From the NCBI GenBank assembly GCA_016218155.1, contig JACREQ010000069.1, positions 159,311-223,310 of the forward strand: 64,000 nt of DNA, given 5' to 3'. Position numbers and translations under genes: made by a program. Positions 9,909 through 18,677 of this stretch are shown one piece after another. The notes under the pieces were generated by a model. The model ran no database searches. It was not told the DNA's origin and worked only from the letters and a program-made list of their open reading frames with translations. The DNA comes from Bacteroidia bacterium. Lineage in GTDB: Bacteria; Bacteroidota; Bacteroidia; Bacteroidales; GWA2-32-17. How positions within the stretch are numbered: the first letter of the stretch is position 1; the number at the start of each line of letters is the position of its first letter.

Positions 9909-11069
9909 ATGAAGCAAATTTCTGTAATGATTAGGGTAGCGACAACTTTATTAATTATTAATCTTTTAAGCGTATTTGCGTTTTCACAAACTGCTATTGA
10001 TAATTACCAGAAATTTTTAAAAGCAGGAGATTATATTAATGCAAAAAAAGAAATAGATGTTGCTGCCGCTGATCCATTAAATTCAAAGGTTGCTAAAGTA
10101 TGGCTTTATAGAGGTGAGATTAACTCATTATTATATTCAAGCAAACCTGTTGAGAACCCCGGAAGTATTGAGATTGCATACATGTCAATTATGAAAGCCA
10201 GTTCGCTTGATATTAAAAAGGAACTCTCAAAAGAAATAGCTACACAAATTAAATTGCTTTCTCAACTATACTTTAATAAAGGAGCTACAGAATTTAATAA
10301 TCAAAAATATAATGTTGCATTACTTACTTTTGAACGTTCGGCAGATGTTGGTAACTTACTTAATCCATCTGTAACTAATCAGGAAACATATTATTATGCA
10401 GGAATTTCTGCTGCACTTTCAAATAATACCGATAAAGAAAAAAAGTATTTATTACTTCTAGCTTCACAGAATTATCCAAAAGTAGAGGTATATAACTATT
10501 TAGCAGAGGCATACAAAGCAGAAAAGAATAATTCAGCTGCAATTGAGGCATATAAAAAAGGAATTAATCTTTTTCCAAATAATTCATACCAGCTTATTGT
10601 AAACGTTGTTAAACTTTTTTTAAATTTAGGATTAACCACTGAGGCATTAGAATATCTTAATAAAGGAACTAAATTGAACCCAACTCAGGCTGAATTATTT
10701 AATTTGCAGGGAAGTTTATTTACACAGTTAAAACAAGATAAAGATGCAATGCAAAGCTATATTAAGGCTGTAGAATTAAATCCGAATCATCCGGATGCAG
10801 TATATAATTTAGGAATAATGTATTATAACAGTTCTATAAATCATTTAAAAACTGCAGATTCGTACTTAAATATAAATCAGGAGAAATATAGCAGCGAAAA
10901 AGAAATATTTTTATCAGAAATAAAAAAGGCAGCACCATTATTAGAAAAAGCACTTGAACAAGATGGGAGCAATAAAAATACTATGATTTGCCTTTTGGAT
11001 ATTTACAAAAGATTACAAAGAAAAGAGCAGTATGATAAGCTCAAGATTAAACTAAGTGCAACTAAATAA
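9909..11069 (+). CDS. Secreted TPR protein 4
   Basis: Fourth tandem paralogue, 386 residues. The N terminus has a hydrophobic core ending in VFAFSQ, so it is exported; the ATG seven codons downstream (MIRVATT) is an alternative start. The hallmark repeat appears as HPDAVYNLGIMYYNSSINHLKTADSYL, followed by the family ending APLLEKALEQDGSNKNTMICLLDIYKRLQ. Like copies 2 and 3 it lacks the beta-rich insert. It is the last gene of the array, and transcription then runs toward the convergent gene at 12594-11224. Function unknown. Confidence 0.83.
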   Translation: MKQISVMIRVATTLLIINLLSVFAFSQTAIDNYQKFLKAGDYINAKKEIDVAAADPLNSKVAKVWLYRGEINSLLYSSKPVENPGSIEIAYMSIMKASSLDIKKELSKEIATQIKLLSQLYFNKGATEFNNQKYNVALLTFERSADVGNLLNPSVTNQETYYYAGISAALSNNTDKEKKYLLLLASQNYPKVEVYNYLAEAYKAEKNNSAAIEAYKKGINLFPNNSYQLIVNVVKLFLNLGLTTEALEYLNKGTKLNPTQAELFNLQGSLFTQLKQDKDAMQSYIKAVELNPNHPDAVYNLGIMYYNSSINHLKTADSYLNINQEKYSSEKEIFLSEIKKAAPLLEKALEQDGSNKNTMICLLDIYKRLQRKEQYDKLKIKLSATK

Positions 11070-11223
11070 ATCGGGGAATACAATAAAATTTAAATCTAAT
11101 TCGTTATAAAGCTATTTAACATAATATAAATTATGAGACAATTAAATATAATGAAATACTTTGATTATTATATATTTGCAATTTGGTTTGTTTTGAGTTT
11201 ACGAACGCAATTCTAAATCAACT

Positions 11224-12594
11224 CTATTCTTTTATTACCTTAATAAAAGTCGAATTATGTTTGCAATCAATAATTCTAAAGAAATAAATTCCACTTGAGT
11301 ATTTCTCAATATTAATAGTTTCATTATTTCTTAAATCAAACGTTTCAATCTTATTGCCCAATTGATCCAGTACAATTATTTTTTCAATAATATTAGATTT
11401 TGAATCAATATTAATTAATCCATTTGTTGGATTTGGAAATAAATCAATATTTAGTAAGCTATTTTCAGAAATTTCATTATTGCCAGTTGTTGCCGGACAA
11501 CTAACTACTAAATCGTATGCACTTCCGCTTCCATCATCAGCATCAACTACAATATAATAGGTATTACCGGCTATTGCCCCCGTATAAGTTGCTGACGATG
11601 AAGAAACAGTTCCCAAGCAATTTGTGGCATCGCAACTGCCAAGTATGTAAACATCCAGATCTCCTGTAAAATTTGAAATTGTTGCAGTAATTGTTCCATT
11701 GGTACCTGGTATAATTGTGTGCATCCTTTCAGGTCCGGTTTCAGTCCATGTATTACAACCGTAAGTTCCAATTAATGATGAAGCTGTTGAACTGGCACCG
11801 GAATACATTATTCCGCAACTTATTGAAATAGCAGCACTACAATCTAATGTTTGTGTTGGTGAATCAAGACAATCCGGCAAACCTGTACCACCTGCAGCTG
11901 TTAGTTCTGTTAAACCCATACTGTTAATTTGTGAAAGTGTAAGATGTGTACCTTGTCCCAAACCCGATTGAGGAAAAACTACATAATCAATTATGGGTAA
12001 TGAAGTGCCTCCGTTTCTGGGACTACCATTCAATCCTAATGCTACTGCAAGATAAATTGATCCTTCACCTAGTTTTCCACCTGGTCCGGTATCTGCAAGG
12101 TATGCAAAACAAGTATTTCCGTTAGTTGTATTTTTTGCATAAACCAAATCACCCATTGAAATATTGGCTAATGTTTGTAGCGATGATGGTAAAGCGATAA
12201 AAGGAATATTCTCGGAATCGACGTATCGTAATGGATTGTAATTTGAGTAACCCGACTGAACTAAAGAAGTACTTGACACATACATTCCTGGATATGGATC
12301 GCCAGATCCCTGAATAATAGGATCACCATTCACATCTGTAACAATACCCCACCAGTTTCCGGGATAACCTGCATTTGCTGTCCAGTCGAGCCCGGTATCA
12401 TTTGGACCATAAGCTCTGGGGCAACCATCTGCGTCAACAGCAAATTTTGCTCTATATAATATTGCTCCACTTTGATTATGTGTGTAAACATCAAAATTTT
12501 CGATTGTTGTTAAATATGTAAGATTGCAATTTAGTTGGCAAAAGCCGGTAATCGAAAATAATGTAATTGTAACAAATGTAAAAAGTAATTTCAT
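11224..12594 (-). CDS. T9SS-exported protein with a GH75 chitosanase-like domain
   Basis: 456 residues in three parts. A signal peptide (1-20, ends FCQ) is followed by a domain (about 25-235) that resembles glycoside hydrolase family 75 chitosanases: AVDADGCPRAYGPNDTGLD, GNWWGIVTD, a RYVDSENIPFIALP segment and LADTGPGGKLGEGSIYLA. In that family an Asp/Glu pair in this last segment is catalytic; here it would be D168 and E177. Residues about 255-365 look like a bacterial pre-peptidase C-terminal (PPC) beta-sandwich. The end (about 380-456, LFPNPTNGLINIDS onward) is a type A T9SS sorting domain, so the protein should be surface-attached or released. The GH75 call comes from remembered family motifs and is moderately sure; the export route is firmer. 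Confidence 0.7.
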   Translation of the reverse strand: MKLLFTFVTITLFSITGFCQLNCNLTYLTTIENFDVYTHNQSGAILYRAKFAVDADGCPRAYGPNDTGLDWTANAGYPGNWWGIVTDVNGDPIIQGSGDPYPGMYVSSTSLVQSGYSNYNPLRYVDSENIPFIALPSSLQTLANISMGDLVYAKNTTNGNTCFAYLADTGPGGKLGEGSIYLAVALGLNGSPRNGGTSLPIIDYVVFPQSGLGQGTHLTLSQINSMGLTELTAAGGTGLPDCLDSPTQTLDCSAAISISCGIMYSGASSTASSLIGTYGCNTWTETGPERMHTIIPGTNGTITATISNFTGDLDVYILGSCDATNCLGTVSSSSATYTGAIAGNTYYIVVDADDGSGSAYDLVVSCPATTGNNEISENSLLNIDLFPNPTNGLINIDSKSNIIEKIIVLDQLGNKIETFDLRNNETINIEKYSSGIYFFRIIDCKHNSTFIKVIKE

Positions 12595-12620
12595 GTGTAT
12601 TTATTAAATTATGTGTTAAT

Positions 12621-12628
12621 CAAATTTA
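12621..12628 (-). promoter_or_regulatory. -7 box of the GH75-like gene
   Basis: TAAATTTG on the minus strand fits TAnnTTTG and would give a leader of roughly 20 nt. No clear -33 TTTG is seen. Confidence 0.45.
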
Positions 12629-12695
12629 ACGAAAAAATAAAATATATGAAATTTGCTTTGCATTTAATCATCATATTATAATAATGTCTTAAAAA

Positions 12696-15473
12696 TTAGT
12701 TTTGTTTTAAAGTATATTTAAATGGATAAACAACTTTTGTATATACGGGGTTACCATTAAAATAGCCAGGTATCCACCTTGGTAAAGATTTTAAAACATT
12801 TATTATTTCTTTTGCAAATTCAGGCGAATAAGCATTCTCTTGTTTAAATTCTGAAACAACACCAGTCGGTGAAATAAGAAAACTAATATAAGCAGTTCCG
12901 CTTTCTTTAGGTTTCTGATTTTCTGTTAATTTCAAAAATAAACTTACATCATTATATAGATTTTTAAGCCCACTTCTATATTCGGGTAATTTATTTACAG
13001 TTGAAAGTGTGTCAATTTTATTTAAAATATTACCATTTGTGTCAAAATATTTCCATGTATCGGGTATAAATTTACCATCAATAAATTCTCCCTTTGCAGA
13101 AATTTTTCCATTATCATGAAAAAGCTGCCATATTCCTTCTTCCTTTTGATTTACAATTTTACCTTTTGATTCTAAAACACCATTTTTGAAATAATAAATT
13201 GTATCTATTGTACCATTAATAAATGATTCTTTAAAACTGACAACACTATCTTTATAATGATAACAATAATCAATCAAGGTATCATTTTTGTAAAATTTCA
13301 TGATTTCTTTTTCTCCATTTTCAAGATAACTTTCATATTTCCCATTCATTAAGCCTAATTTATAATTAATAATATATTGCAGTTTTCCATTTGGATAATA
13401 ATATTTCCATTCTCCATCTTTATATTTTTCAATTATACGACCTTCTTCAATTAATTTATCATAATTATAATTACTTATGTCTTTTATTTCCAAATAATCA
13501 TTTAAGTAATAAGTGAAAGAATTGTGAATCATCTTATTCTCAAATAAAAATCCAGTTGGAAGATATAATAATGATGCATCTTTAATTATTATTGATTGAA
13601 TTTTATCATTACCAATTAATTTTATAGAACTATTTTTATTATTTGTTAAAACATTAAATGGCATTTCAAAACCTGGTAAAACATTATCAAATTTATAATT
13701 AAAAATAATGTCATTGTTTTCTATTGCAGCTGAATATCTTAATAATGGTGGTTCAGCATAATAAAGAAATGTTTTTAACAATGGTGAATAATCTTTTCCT
13801 GTGAAATTCTTAACAAAGTTCAGAAAATCATCAGTGCTATTAATCTTGAATTTACTTTGGTTATAAAAATCTTTAATAAGTTTTTTAAAAAGTGAATCAT
13901 TGTTCATTGTACATCTCAAACTATGAAGCATTATTGCACCTTTTTGGTAAATATCACCACTTAAAAATGTATTGTCATTTACATTCCTCTCTCCCACCAT
14001 AGGCCAGATATTGAATATGTTTTGCATCACATCTGCAACTCCAGCAATATATGCATCATAACCATATTTTTCTTCTAAAAATAACAATTCTGCATAAGTT
14101 GCAAAACCTTCATTAATCCAAGCATCAGCCATATCTCCAATAGCAACAGCGTTTCCCCACCATTCATGAGCTGTTTCATGAACTAAAAGATAATCATATT
14201 CAGTTTTTATAAAATCATACCTGTTTATTTTTCCGTAGTTATCACCAATAGCAATAGCACTTTGATGTTCCATTCCCTCAAAAGGTGACTCAATCATTGC
14301 TATTCCATCATTTTTAAAAGGATATTCTCCAAAAAGTTTTTCAAAAGTTTCAACTATATCTTTTGTTTTACTATAATATTTTTCAGCTTTAAACTGGTTA
14401 GAAGGATGAACATAAAAATCAAAACGATAGGAATTATTTGCATTTGTATAAATTTCATCAAACTGAAAAAAATCTCCAGCATAAAAAGTAACATTATAAT
14501 TATTTATAGGATAAGATACAAACCATTCATAAGCACTATATTCACTATCTGAAAAATAAGAGTTTCTTAAATTCCCATTACAAATAGCCATTAATTCTTT
14601 TGGAACTTCAATTGTTATTTTCATTGAGTCAGGCTTATCACTTAAATGATCCTTATTAGGCCACCAAGAACTTGCTCCAAGATGTTCACAAGAAACACCA
14701 ATCCAATCAACATCTTTTTTCTTCTTCCATACAAAGCCTCCATTCCAAGGCGGATTTGGAGCTTCTCTTGGAATACCAGAATAATTAATCTGAATTATTT
14801 TTTTATCACCGATGTTTAATTCTTCATTAAAATCAATAAATATAGCATTTGCATCTCTTTCATAATTTAAAAAGATTCCATTACATAAAATAGAGTCAAT
14901 AGAATAATTATCAAAGAGATCTATCTGAATTCGTTTTGTTTTTGCAATAACATTAAAGTAAATCAGGTTTTTCCCAATAATTTTTTTCTCTTCAGGTTTT
15001 ACTCTGACTTTCAAATTATAGAATGTTACATCAAAACATTTTCTTTCATGTGTTAAAAAACCACGTAAAGTATCTGCTTTACTAAATACAGGTTTTAAAT
15101 TATTTTCTTCAAGAAGATTAACTTTACCCATATAACCTTCAGCCAAAACATTAGCAGCATATTCTTTTGAAATATAAAAATTTATTGCACTATCTAATTC
15201 TAAATCCCCACTTCCTAAAGCTCTCTTAAAATCTATTATAGCAGCATTTACCTGATTTAATTGAAATTTAGCTATACCGCGATTAAAATACATTGGTTTT
15301 TCCTGAGGGTATTCTTTAAGAAAATTATCAATTAATGCAATTGCATTAAAAATATTATGATTATTAAGTTCAGATAAAATTTCCTCATATTGCTGGTAAT
15401 ATCTTTGATTTTGAGCAAAAGTTGAATTAAAAAAGATGAAAAGACATAGTAAAAAAGCAATCTTTTCCTTCAT
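12696..15473 (-). CDS. M1-family metallopeptidase fused to MORN-like repeats and a TonB C-terminal domain
   Basis: 925 residues with a signal peptide (1-20). A short TPR-like region (about 25-120) comes first. The gluzincin M1 domain (about 140-600) has the substrate-binding GMEHQ at 400-404, the zinc site HETAH (H432, H436) and the third ligand E455 in AWINEGFATY; all catalytic residues are present. Residues about 685-815 hold repeats of the type W-x-Y-Y-x-NGK, like YwqK/MORN-variant antitoxin-like repeats. The last 80 residues (about 845-925, with PEFAKEIINVLKSLPRWIPG and VYPFKYTL) resemble the C-terminal domain of TonB. No lipobox or transmembrane segment is seen apart from the signal. The peptidase call is secure; the fusion is unusual and its purpose unknown. 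Confidence 0.88.
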   Translation of the reverse strand: MKEKIAFLLCLFIFFNSTFAQNQRYYQQYEEILSELNNHNIFNAIALIDNFLKEYPQEKPMYFNRGIAKFQLNQVNAAIIDFKRALGSGDLELDSAINFYISKEYAANVLAEGYMGKVNLLEENNLKPVFSKADTLRGFLTHERKCFDVTFYNLKVRVKPEEKKIIGKNLIYFNVIAKTKRIQIDLFDNYSIDSILCNGIFLNYERDANAIFIDFNEELNIGDKKIIQINYSGIPREAPNPPWNGGFVWKKKKDVDWIGVSCEHLGASSWWPNKDHLSDKPDSMKITIEVPKELMAICNGNLRNSYFSDSEYSAYEWFVSYPINNYNVTFYAGDFFQFDEIYTNANNSYRFDFYVHPSNQFKAEKYYSKTKDIVETFEKLFGEYPFKNDGIAMIESPFEGMEHQSAIAIGDNYGKINRYDFIKTEYDYLLVHETAHEWWGNAVAIGDMADAWINEGFATYAELLFLEEKYGYDAYIAGVADVMQNIFNIWPMVGERNVNDNTFLSGDIYQKGAIMLHSLRCTMNNDSLFKKLIKDFYNQSKFKINSTDDFLNFVKNFTGKDYSPLLKTFLYYAEPPLLRYSAAIENNDIIFNYKFDNVLPGFEMPFNVLTNNKNSSIKLIGNDKIQSIIIKDASLLYLPTGFLFENKMIHNSFTYYLNDYLEIKDISNYNYDKLIEEGRIIEKYKDGEWKYYYPNGKLQYIINYKLGLMNGKYESYLENGEKEIMKFYKNDTLIDYCYHYKDSVVSFKESFINGTIDTIYYFKNGVLESKGKIVNQKEEGIWQLFHDNGKISAKGEFIDGKFIPDTWKYFDTNGNILNKIDTLSTVNKLPEYRSGLKNLYNDVSLFLKLTENQKPKESGTAYISFLISPTGVVSEFKQENAYSPEFAKEIINVLKSLPRWIPGYFNGNPVYTKVVYPFKYTLKQN

Positions 15474-15590
15474 AATTATTTCTTCTATTTACAAACAGAT
15501 TATAACTTTAATGCTATAACACAGATTGTTATAAATATTTTTATATTTTACTTCTAATTGTATTACAAATAAACTCAATATTTAGTTATT

Positions 15591-15620
15591 AAAAAAGCCA
15601 CTCTTTTCAGAATGGCTTTC
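15591..15620 (-). terminator. Terminator of the cold-shock gene pair
   Basis: A 9-bp stem with one mismatch (15596-15604 with 15609-15617) and a TTTC loop is followed, on the minus strand, by a T-run. Confidence 0.75.
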
Positions 15621-15641
15621 AAATAGATTTTTAATAAAATA

Positions 15642-15836
15642 TTATTCTATTTTCTTTACTTTAACAGCATTCAAGCCTTTTTTTCCGTTTTCAACTTCAA
15701 ATTCAACTTTATCGTTTTCGTTAATTGAATCGATAAGCCCTGTTTGATGTACAAAAATGTCTTCGCCTGTGTCTGTTTGTTTTATAAAACCAAATCCTTT
15801 GGTGTTGTTAAAAAACTTTACTATTCCTTCTTTCAT
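15642..15836 (-). CDS. Cold-shock domain protein, CspA type
   Basis: 64-residue single cold-shock domain that binds single-stranded RNA or DNA. The RNP1 motif KGFGFI and the RNP2-like DIFVHQ are intact, and the length is that of ordinary CspA proteins. It lies 28 bp after the larger cold-shock gene with no promoter in the gap, so the pair is probably one transcript ending at the hairpin that follows. It is fairly acidic and has no added tails. Confidence 0.93.
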   Translation of the reverse strand: MKEGIVKFFNNTKGFGFIKQTDTGEDIFVHQTGLIDSINENDKVEFEVENGKKGLNAVKVKKIE

Positions 15837-15864
15837 TTTATTTAAATTTAAATTAGTATTTATA

Positions 15865-16317
15865 TTATCTTACGACTCTTACATCAACTGCATTGAGTCC
15901 TTTTTTTCCTTTTTCTACCTGAAATGTTACTTTATTATTTTCTTTAATTGAATCAACATGACCATTTATGTGAGTAAAAATACTTTCTTGTGTTACAGAA
16001 TCCCTGATAAACCCAAATCCTTTTGCATCATTAAAAAATGTAACAATTCCAGTTCTTATTAAAGATACTTCTTCTCCTGCTTCACGTCGGGCAATTCCAA
16101 TTTGAATATGCTCAGCTTTTACTTTAATTTTTCTGTTTGGATCTGGTGGTGTTGATGTAATTACTCCGTTTTCATCAACATATGCAATCATGCTGTTTAG
16201 GTCTCCGTTTCCAGCATTTGCTTTTCGTTCTTCTTTTCTTTGCTCTTTGTCTTTACGCTTTTTTTGTCTGTTCTTTTCTTTTTCGCTTTTGTTGAAAGTT
16301 TGCTGAGATTTTGCCAT
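15865..16317 (-). CDS. Cold-shock domain protein with a basic N-terminal extension
   Basis: 150 residues. The first about 35 are almost only Lys, Arg, Glu and Gln (QKKRKDKEQRKEERK), likely an unstructured or helical nucleic-acid-binding tail. A linker of about 50 residues follows, and then a C-terminal cold-shock domain (about 85-150) with KGFGFIRD and SIFTH. This extended form is common in Bacteroidota. Its domain is about half identical to the adjacent 64-residue protein by eye, so the two look like duplicates, one with added sequence. The leader is about 85 nt long, in keeping with cold-shock genes whose 5' UTR is regulatory. Confidence 0.9.
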   Translation of the reverse strand: MAKSQQTFNKSEKEKNRQKKRKDKEQRKEERKANAGNGDLNSMIAYVDENGVITSTPPDPNRKIKVKAEHIQIGIARREAGEEVSLIRTGIVTFFNDAKGFGFIRDSVTQESIFTHINGHVDSIKENNKVTFQVEKGKKGLNAVDVRVVR

Positions 16318-16405
16318 TCTTAATACTTAAATGTTTAAATGAATAATTATTAAACGGCAAGCTCACAATATTCAATAAATTAAAATTGACAGTTCACCAT
16401 TGCTA

Positions 16406-16413
16406 CAAAGGTA
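16406..16413 (-). promoter_or_regulatory. -7 box of the cold-shock operon
   Basis: TACCTTTG on the minus strand is an exact TAnnTTTG match about 90 bases before the ATG at 16317. The resulting leader of about 85 nt is the longest of the promoters I can place in this window. Confidence 0.55.
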
Positions 16414-16484
16414 CAATAAATTAGCTACAAAACTAAATTATTATTTACAGATTTTTAAATATTTAGAATTATATAACAAATCAT

Positions 16485-16520
16485 AAAAATAAAAGCTCAA
16501 ATCTGAGCTTTTATTTTTTA
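16485..16520 (-). terminator. Terminator after the 58-residue winged-helix gene
   Basis: A long hairpin (16485-16499 with 16504-16518, GC core AGCTCA/TGAGCT, loop 16500-16503) directly follows the stop codon of the small minus-strand gene and is flanked by T-rich sequence on that strand. Confidence 0.8.
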
Positions 16521-16697
16521 CTATTTTGGAGCATAAAAACACCGTTGTGGTGATACAACTTTTCCTTCTGTTACAAGTCCTTTAATTGCTTTGTCAACTT
16601 CTTTTTTATCTATTCCTGTTAATTCAGCAATTTCACCACCTTTTAAAGGTTTACCACTCTTTTTCAATGCAGTTAATACTTTTTCTTTATTATCCAT
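16521..16697 (-). CDS. 58-residue winged-helix-like protein
   Basis: A small gene of 59 codons starting at the ATG complementary to 16695-16697. The protein begins MDNKEKVLTALKKSGKPLKG and continues with GEIAELTGIDKKEVDKAIKG and a short turn-and-strand end, VVSPQRCFYAPK. The pattern of three helices with a recognition-helix-like GIDKKEVDKAIKGLVTEG and a beta wing is that of compact winged-helix DNA-binding proteins. The perfect hairpin terminator right after its stop and the clean reading frame support a real gene; the plus-strand frame overlapping it is a shadow. It lies divergent from lemA. Target unknown. Confidence 0.8.
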   Translation of the reverse strand: MDNKEKVLTALKKSGKPLKGGEIAELTGIDKKEVDKAIKGLVTEGKVVSPQRCFYAPK

Positions 16698-16789
16698 TTT
16701 ATGAAATTTTAGGGTTTCTCACTGTAAAATTATGTAATATTTTAGTTGTTTTCACTAACTTCGCTAAATATTTTTAAATCCCAAAATTT

Positions 16790-17434
16790 ATGGAAGAATT
16801 ACAAAACAAATACGACAAAAACTTAAAAACCAAAGGTGCAGGTTGCCTTGGCGCTACTTTACTAATTAGTATAATAGTTGTTTTTTTAATTATTGTATCA
16901 TTTGTATCATACCAGTACTATAATGGTTTAGTAGAACGTGAAGGATTGGTTAACAAGCAATGGGCACAGGTTGAAACTCAATATCAATATAGAGCCGACC
17001 TGATTAATAATTTGGTTTCTACAGTAAAAGGATATGCAACTCATGAGCAAACAACTTTAACAGGTGTAATTGAAGCACGTTCAAAAGCTTCTTCAATTAC
17101 TATAAGTCCTGAAAATCTTAACGAGGAATCGTTACAAAAATTCGAGCAGGCTCAGGGTGAATTAAAATCAAGTTTACAAAAACTTATGGTTGTTGTTGAA
17201 CAATATCCAAATCTTAAAGCCGACCAGAATTTCTTAATGTTACAATCAAAACTAAGTCAGATTGAAGATAAAATTGCTACTGAACGTAGTCTTTTTAACG
17301 AAGTTACAATGGAATACAATGTTGCCATAAGAAAATTCCCACGTAATATTTTTGCATCATTATTTGATTTTGACACCAAAGCATATTTTAAAGCAGCAGC
17401 TGGTGCTGAAAAAGTTCCTGAAGTAAAGTTCTAA
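16790..17434 (+). CDS. lemA: LemA family protein
   Basis: 214 residues. One N-terminal transmembrane segment (about 18-42) is followed by the LemA helical bundle with the family signatures YYNGLVEREGLVNKQWAQVE, YQYRADLINNLVSTVKGYA and FNEVTMEYNVAIRKFPRN. LemA proteins are membrane-anchored with the bundle outside the cytoplasmic membrane; their role is not settled. TAACTTCG at 16756-16763, one base off the -7 consensus, may be its promoter. No TPM-domain partner gene, often linked to lemA, is next to it. Confidence 0.95.
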   Translation: MEELQNKYDKNLKTKGAGCLGATLLISIIVVFLIIVSFVSYQYYNGLVEREGLVNKQWAQVETQYQYRADLINNLVSTVKGYATHEQTTLTGVIEARSKASSITISPENLNEESLQKFEQAQGELKSSLQKLMVVVEQYPNLKADQNFLMLQSKLSQIEDKIATERSLFNEVTMEYNVAIRKFPRNIFASLFDFDTKAYFKAAAGAEKVPEVKF

Positions 17435-17456
17435 AAAATCAAGTTATTAAGTTAAT

Positions 17457-17492
17457 AGGTTATTAGTTAAACTAACATTTTACTAATAACCT
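17457..17492. terminator. Hairpin between convergent lemA and DUF2027-Smr genes
   Basis: An 11-bp perfect inverted repeat (AGGTTATTAGT at 17457-17467, ACTAATAACCT at 17482-17492) with a 14-nt loop lies between the two convergent stops. It is AT-rich, so its strength is uncertain. Confidence 0.55.
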
Positions 17493-17509
17493 AATAACTT
17501 TGAACTATA

Positions 17510-18649
17510 CTATCTACGTATTATCACTAATGTAGCTCCATACCCGTATTCCTGAAATGAAGCATCGTGATATTGCAAATGTTTATACAGATCGTCAAGT
17601 TGCTTTCTTAAAGCCATTTTAAGAGTTCCGTTTCCTATTCCGTGAATAAATACAATCTGGTTTATTGTTTTATCCTGTATTGCATTCTCGAGTTCTGACC
17701 TGAATTTTCCAAGTTGAATTTCCAACATCTCAGAATTTGACATACCTTTTATTTGATCAACAAGTTGGTTAATATGTAAATCGACTTCAATCAAAACAGG
17801 TTCAGGTCTTTTCTTGAATTTCTTTGATAAATCCGGTTCAACAATTTCCTTTTCTAAAAGAATATCTGAAATATTTTTAAAAGTTGGTTTCTCTTTTTCT
17901 TCATCTGTAAATTGAGTCTCGAGCTGAATTAGCCATGCACTAAAATCAAAATATTCATTATCTTTAAAACTACTGTTATTTAATAATTTAAATGACTTTA
18001 TTTTAAGTTCTTCATCAATTACATTTTCACTGTTGTAAATTCCCTTTTTAAATTTAATTGCCTGCACAGTTATACTTTTTAAAGCAGGATATGATTCCTT
18101 AGCAATTCTAGAGATATTTATTTTCTCATAGCTGTCTGCCTGACCTGCATCAAGTAAAGCATGCTCATCTCCCTCGCAAATTCCTATAGAATAAAGCAAA
18201 CTAAATTCAGAATCGTTTATCAAATAGAGACTTACCCCCTCTTCACCATCTTTTTTACCTTTTTCTGGAACAAATGCTATAAAGAATTTATCATCTTGTT
18301 TTGAAGTGCTCTTTTTAAATTCCTTAATAGTTTTATCTGAGCTATATTTCTTATTATCAGTTAATTTATCTTCCTCAAATTCTTCTTCAAATGAGTTTTC
18401 CTCTCTTTCAGAGTAATTATAATTTATCTGAAAATCAGTAAATTTTTTAGTCTGAATTTTTTCATCTTTCTTAGTATCACTTTTAGTACTGTCAGAATTT
18501 TTATTGATAATTACTAATTGCGAAACATTTACAGGAACCTCAAATCCTTCGTCTATAAGAACGTAAGCTGTTTTGTCTTTAATTCTTGTAACTCTGCCAC
18601 CGCCAACATCATTTAAAAATCTAACGGTATCGCCAACACAAATTGCCAT
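17510..18649 (-). CDS. DUF2027 and Smr domain protein
   Basis: 379 residues. The N terminus (about 1-50, VGDTVRFLNDVGGGRVTRI) is the small barrel-like part of DUF2027. A low-complexity charged linker (about 50-115) and a beta-rich middle follow. The C terminus (about 285-379) is an Smr domain with EVDLHINQL (the D-x-H motif), IVFIHGIGNGTLK (the HGxGxG-like motif) and the terminal YGYGATLVII. Smr domains are endonuclease or nucleic-acid-binding modules; the motifs needed for activity are present. Its promoter region is shared with the divergent queA, whose start is 42 bases away. The exact role is not known. Confidence 0.88.
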   Translation of the reverse strand: MAICVGDTVRFLNDVGGGRVTRIKDKTAYVLIDEGFEVPVNVSQLVIINKNSDSTKSDTKKDEKIQTKKFTDFQINYNYSEREENSFEEEFEEDKLTDNKKYSSDKTIKEFKKSTSKQDDKFFIAFVPEKGKKDGEEGVSLYLINDSEFSLLYSIGICEGDEHALLDAGQADSYEKINISRIAKESYPALKSITVQAIKFKKGIYNSENVIDEELKIKSFKLLNNSSFKDNEYFDFSAWLIQLETQFTDEEKEKPTFKNISDILLEKEIVEPDLSKKFKKRPEPVLIEVDLHINQLVDQIKGMSNSEMLEIQLGKFRSELENAIQDKTINQIVFIHGIGNGTLKMALRKQLDDLYKHLQYHDASFQEYGYGATLVIIRR

Positions 18650-18677
18650 AGTATAAATTTTAAACCATAAAGTTAGT

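Noticed and set aside
11133-11216. A 27-codon plus-strand frame with a hydrophobic centre
   Set aside because: Too short and without a terminator or neighbour that would support it; the -7 box found nearby lies inside the frame rather than before it.
16586-16777. Plus-strand 63-codon frame with a Leu/Phe-rich product
   Set aside because: It is antisense to the 58-residue winged-helix gene, whose terminator and start are better supported.
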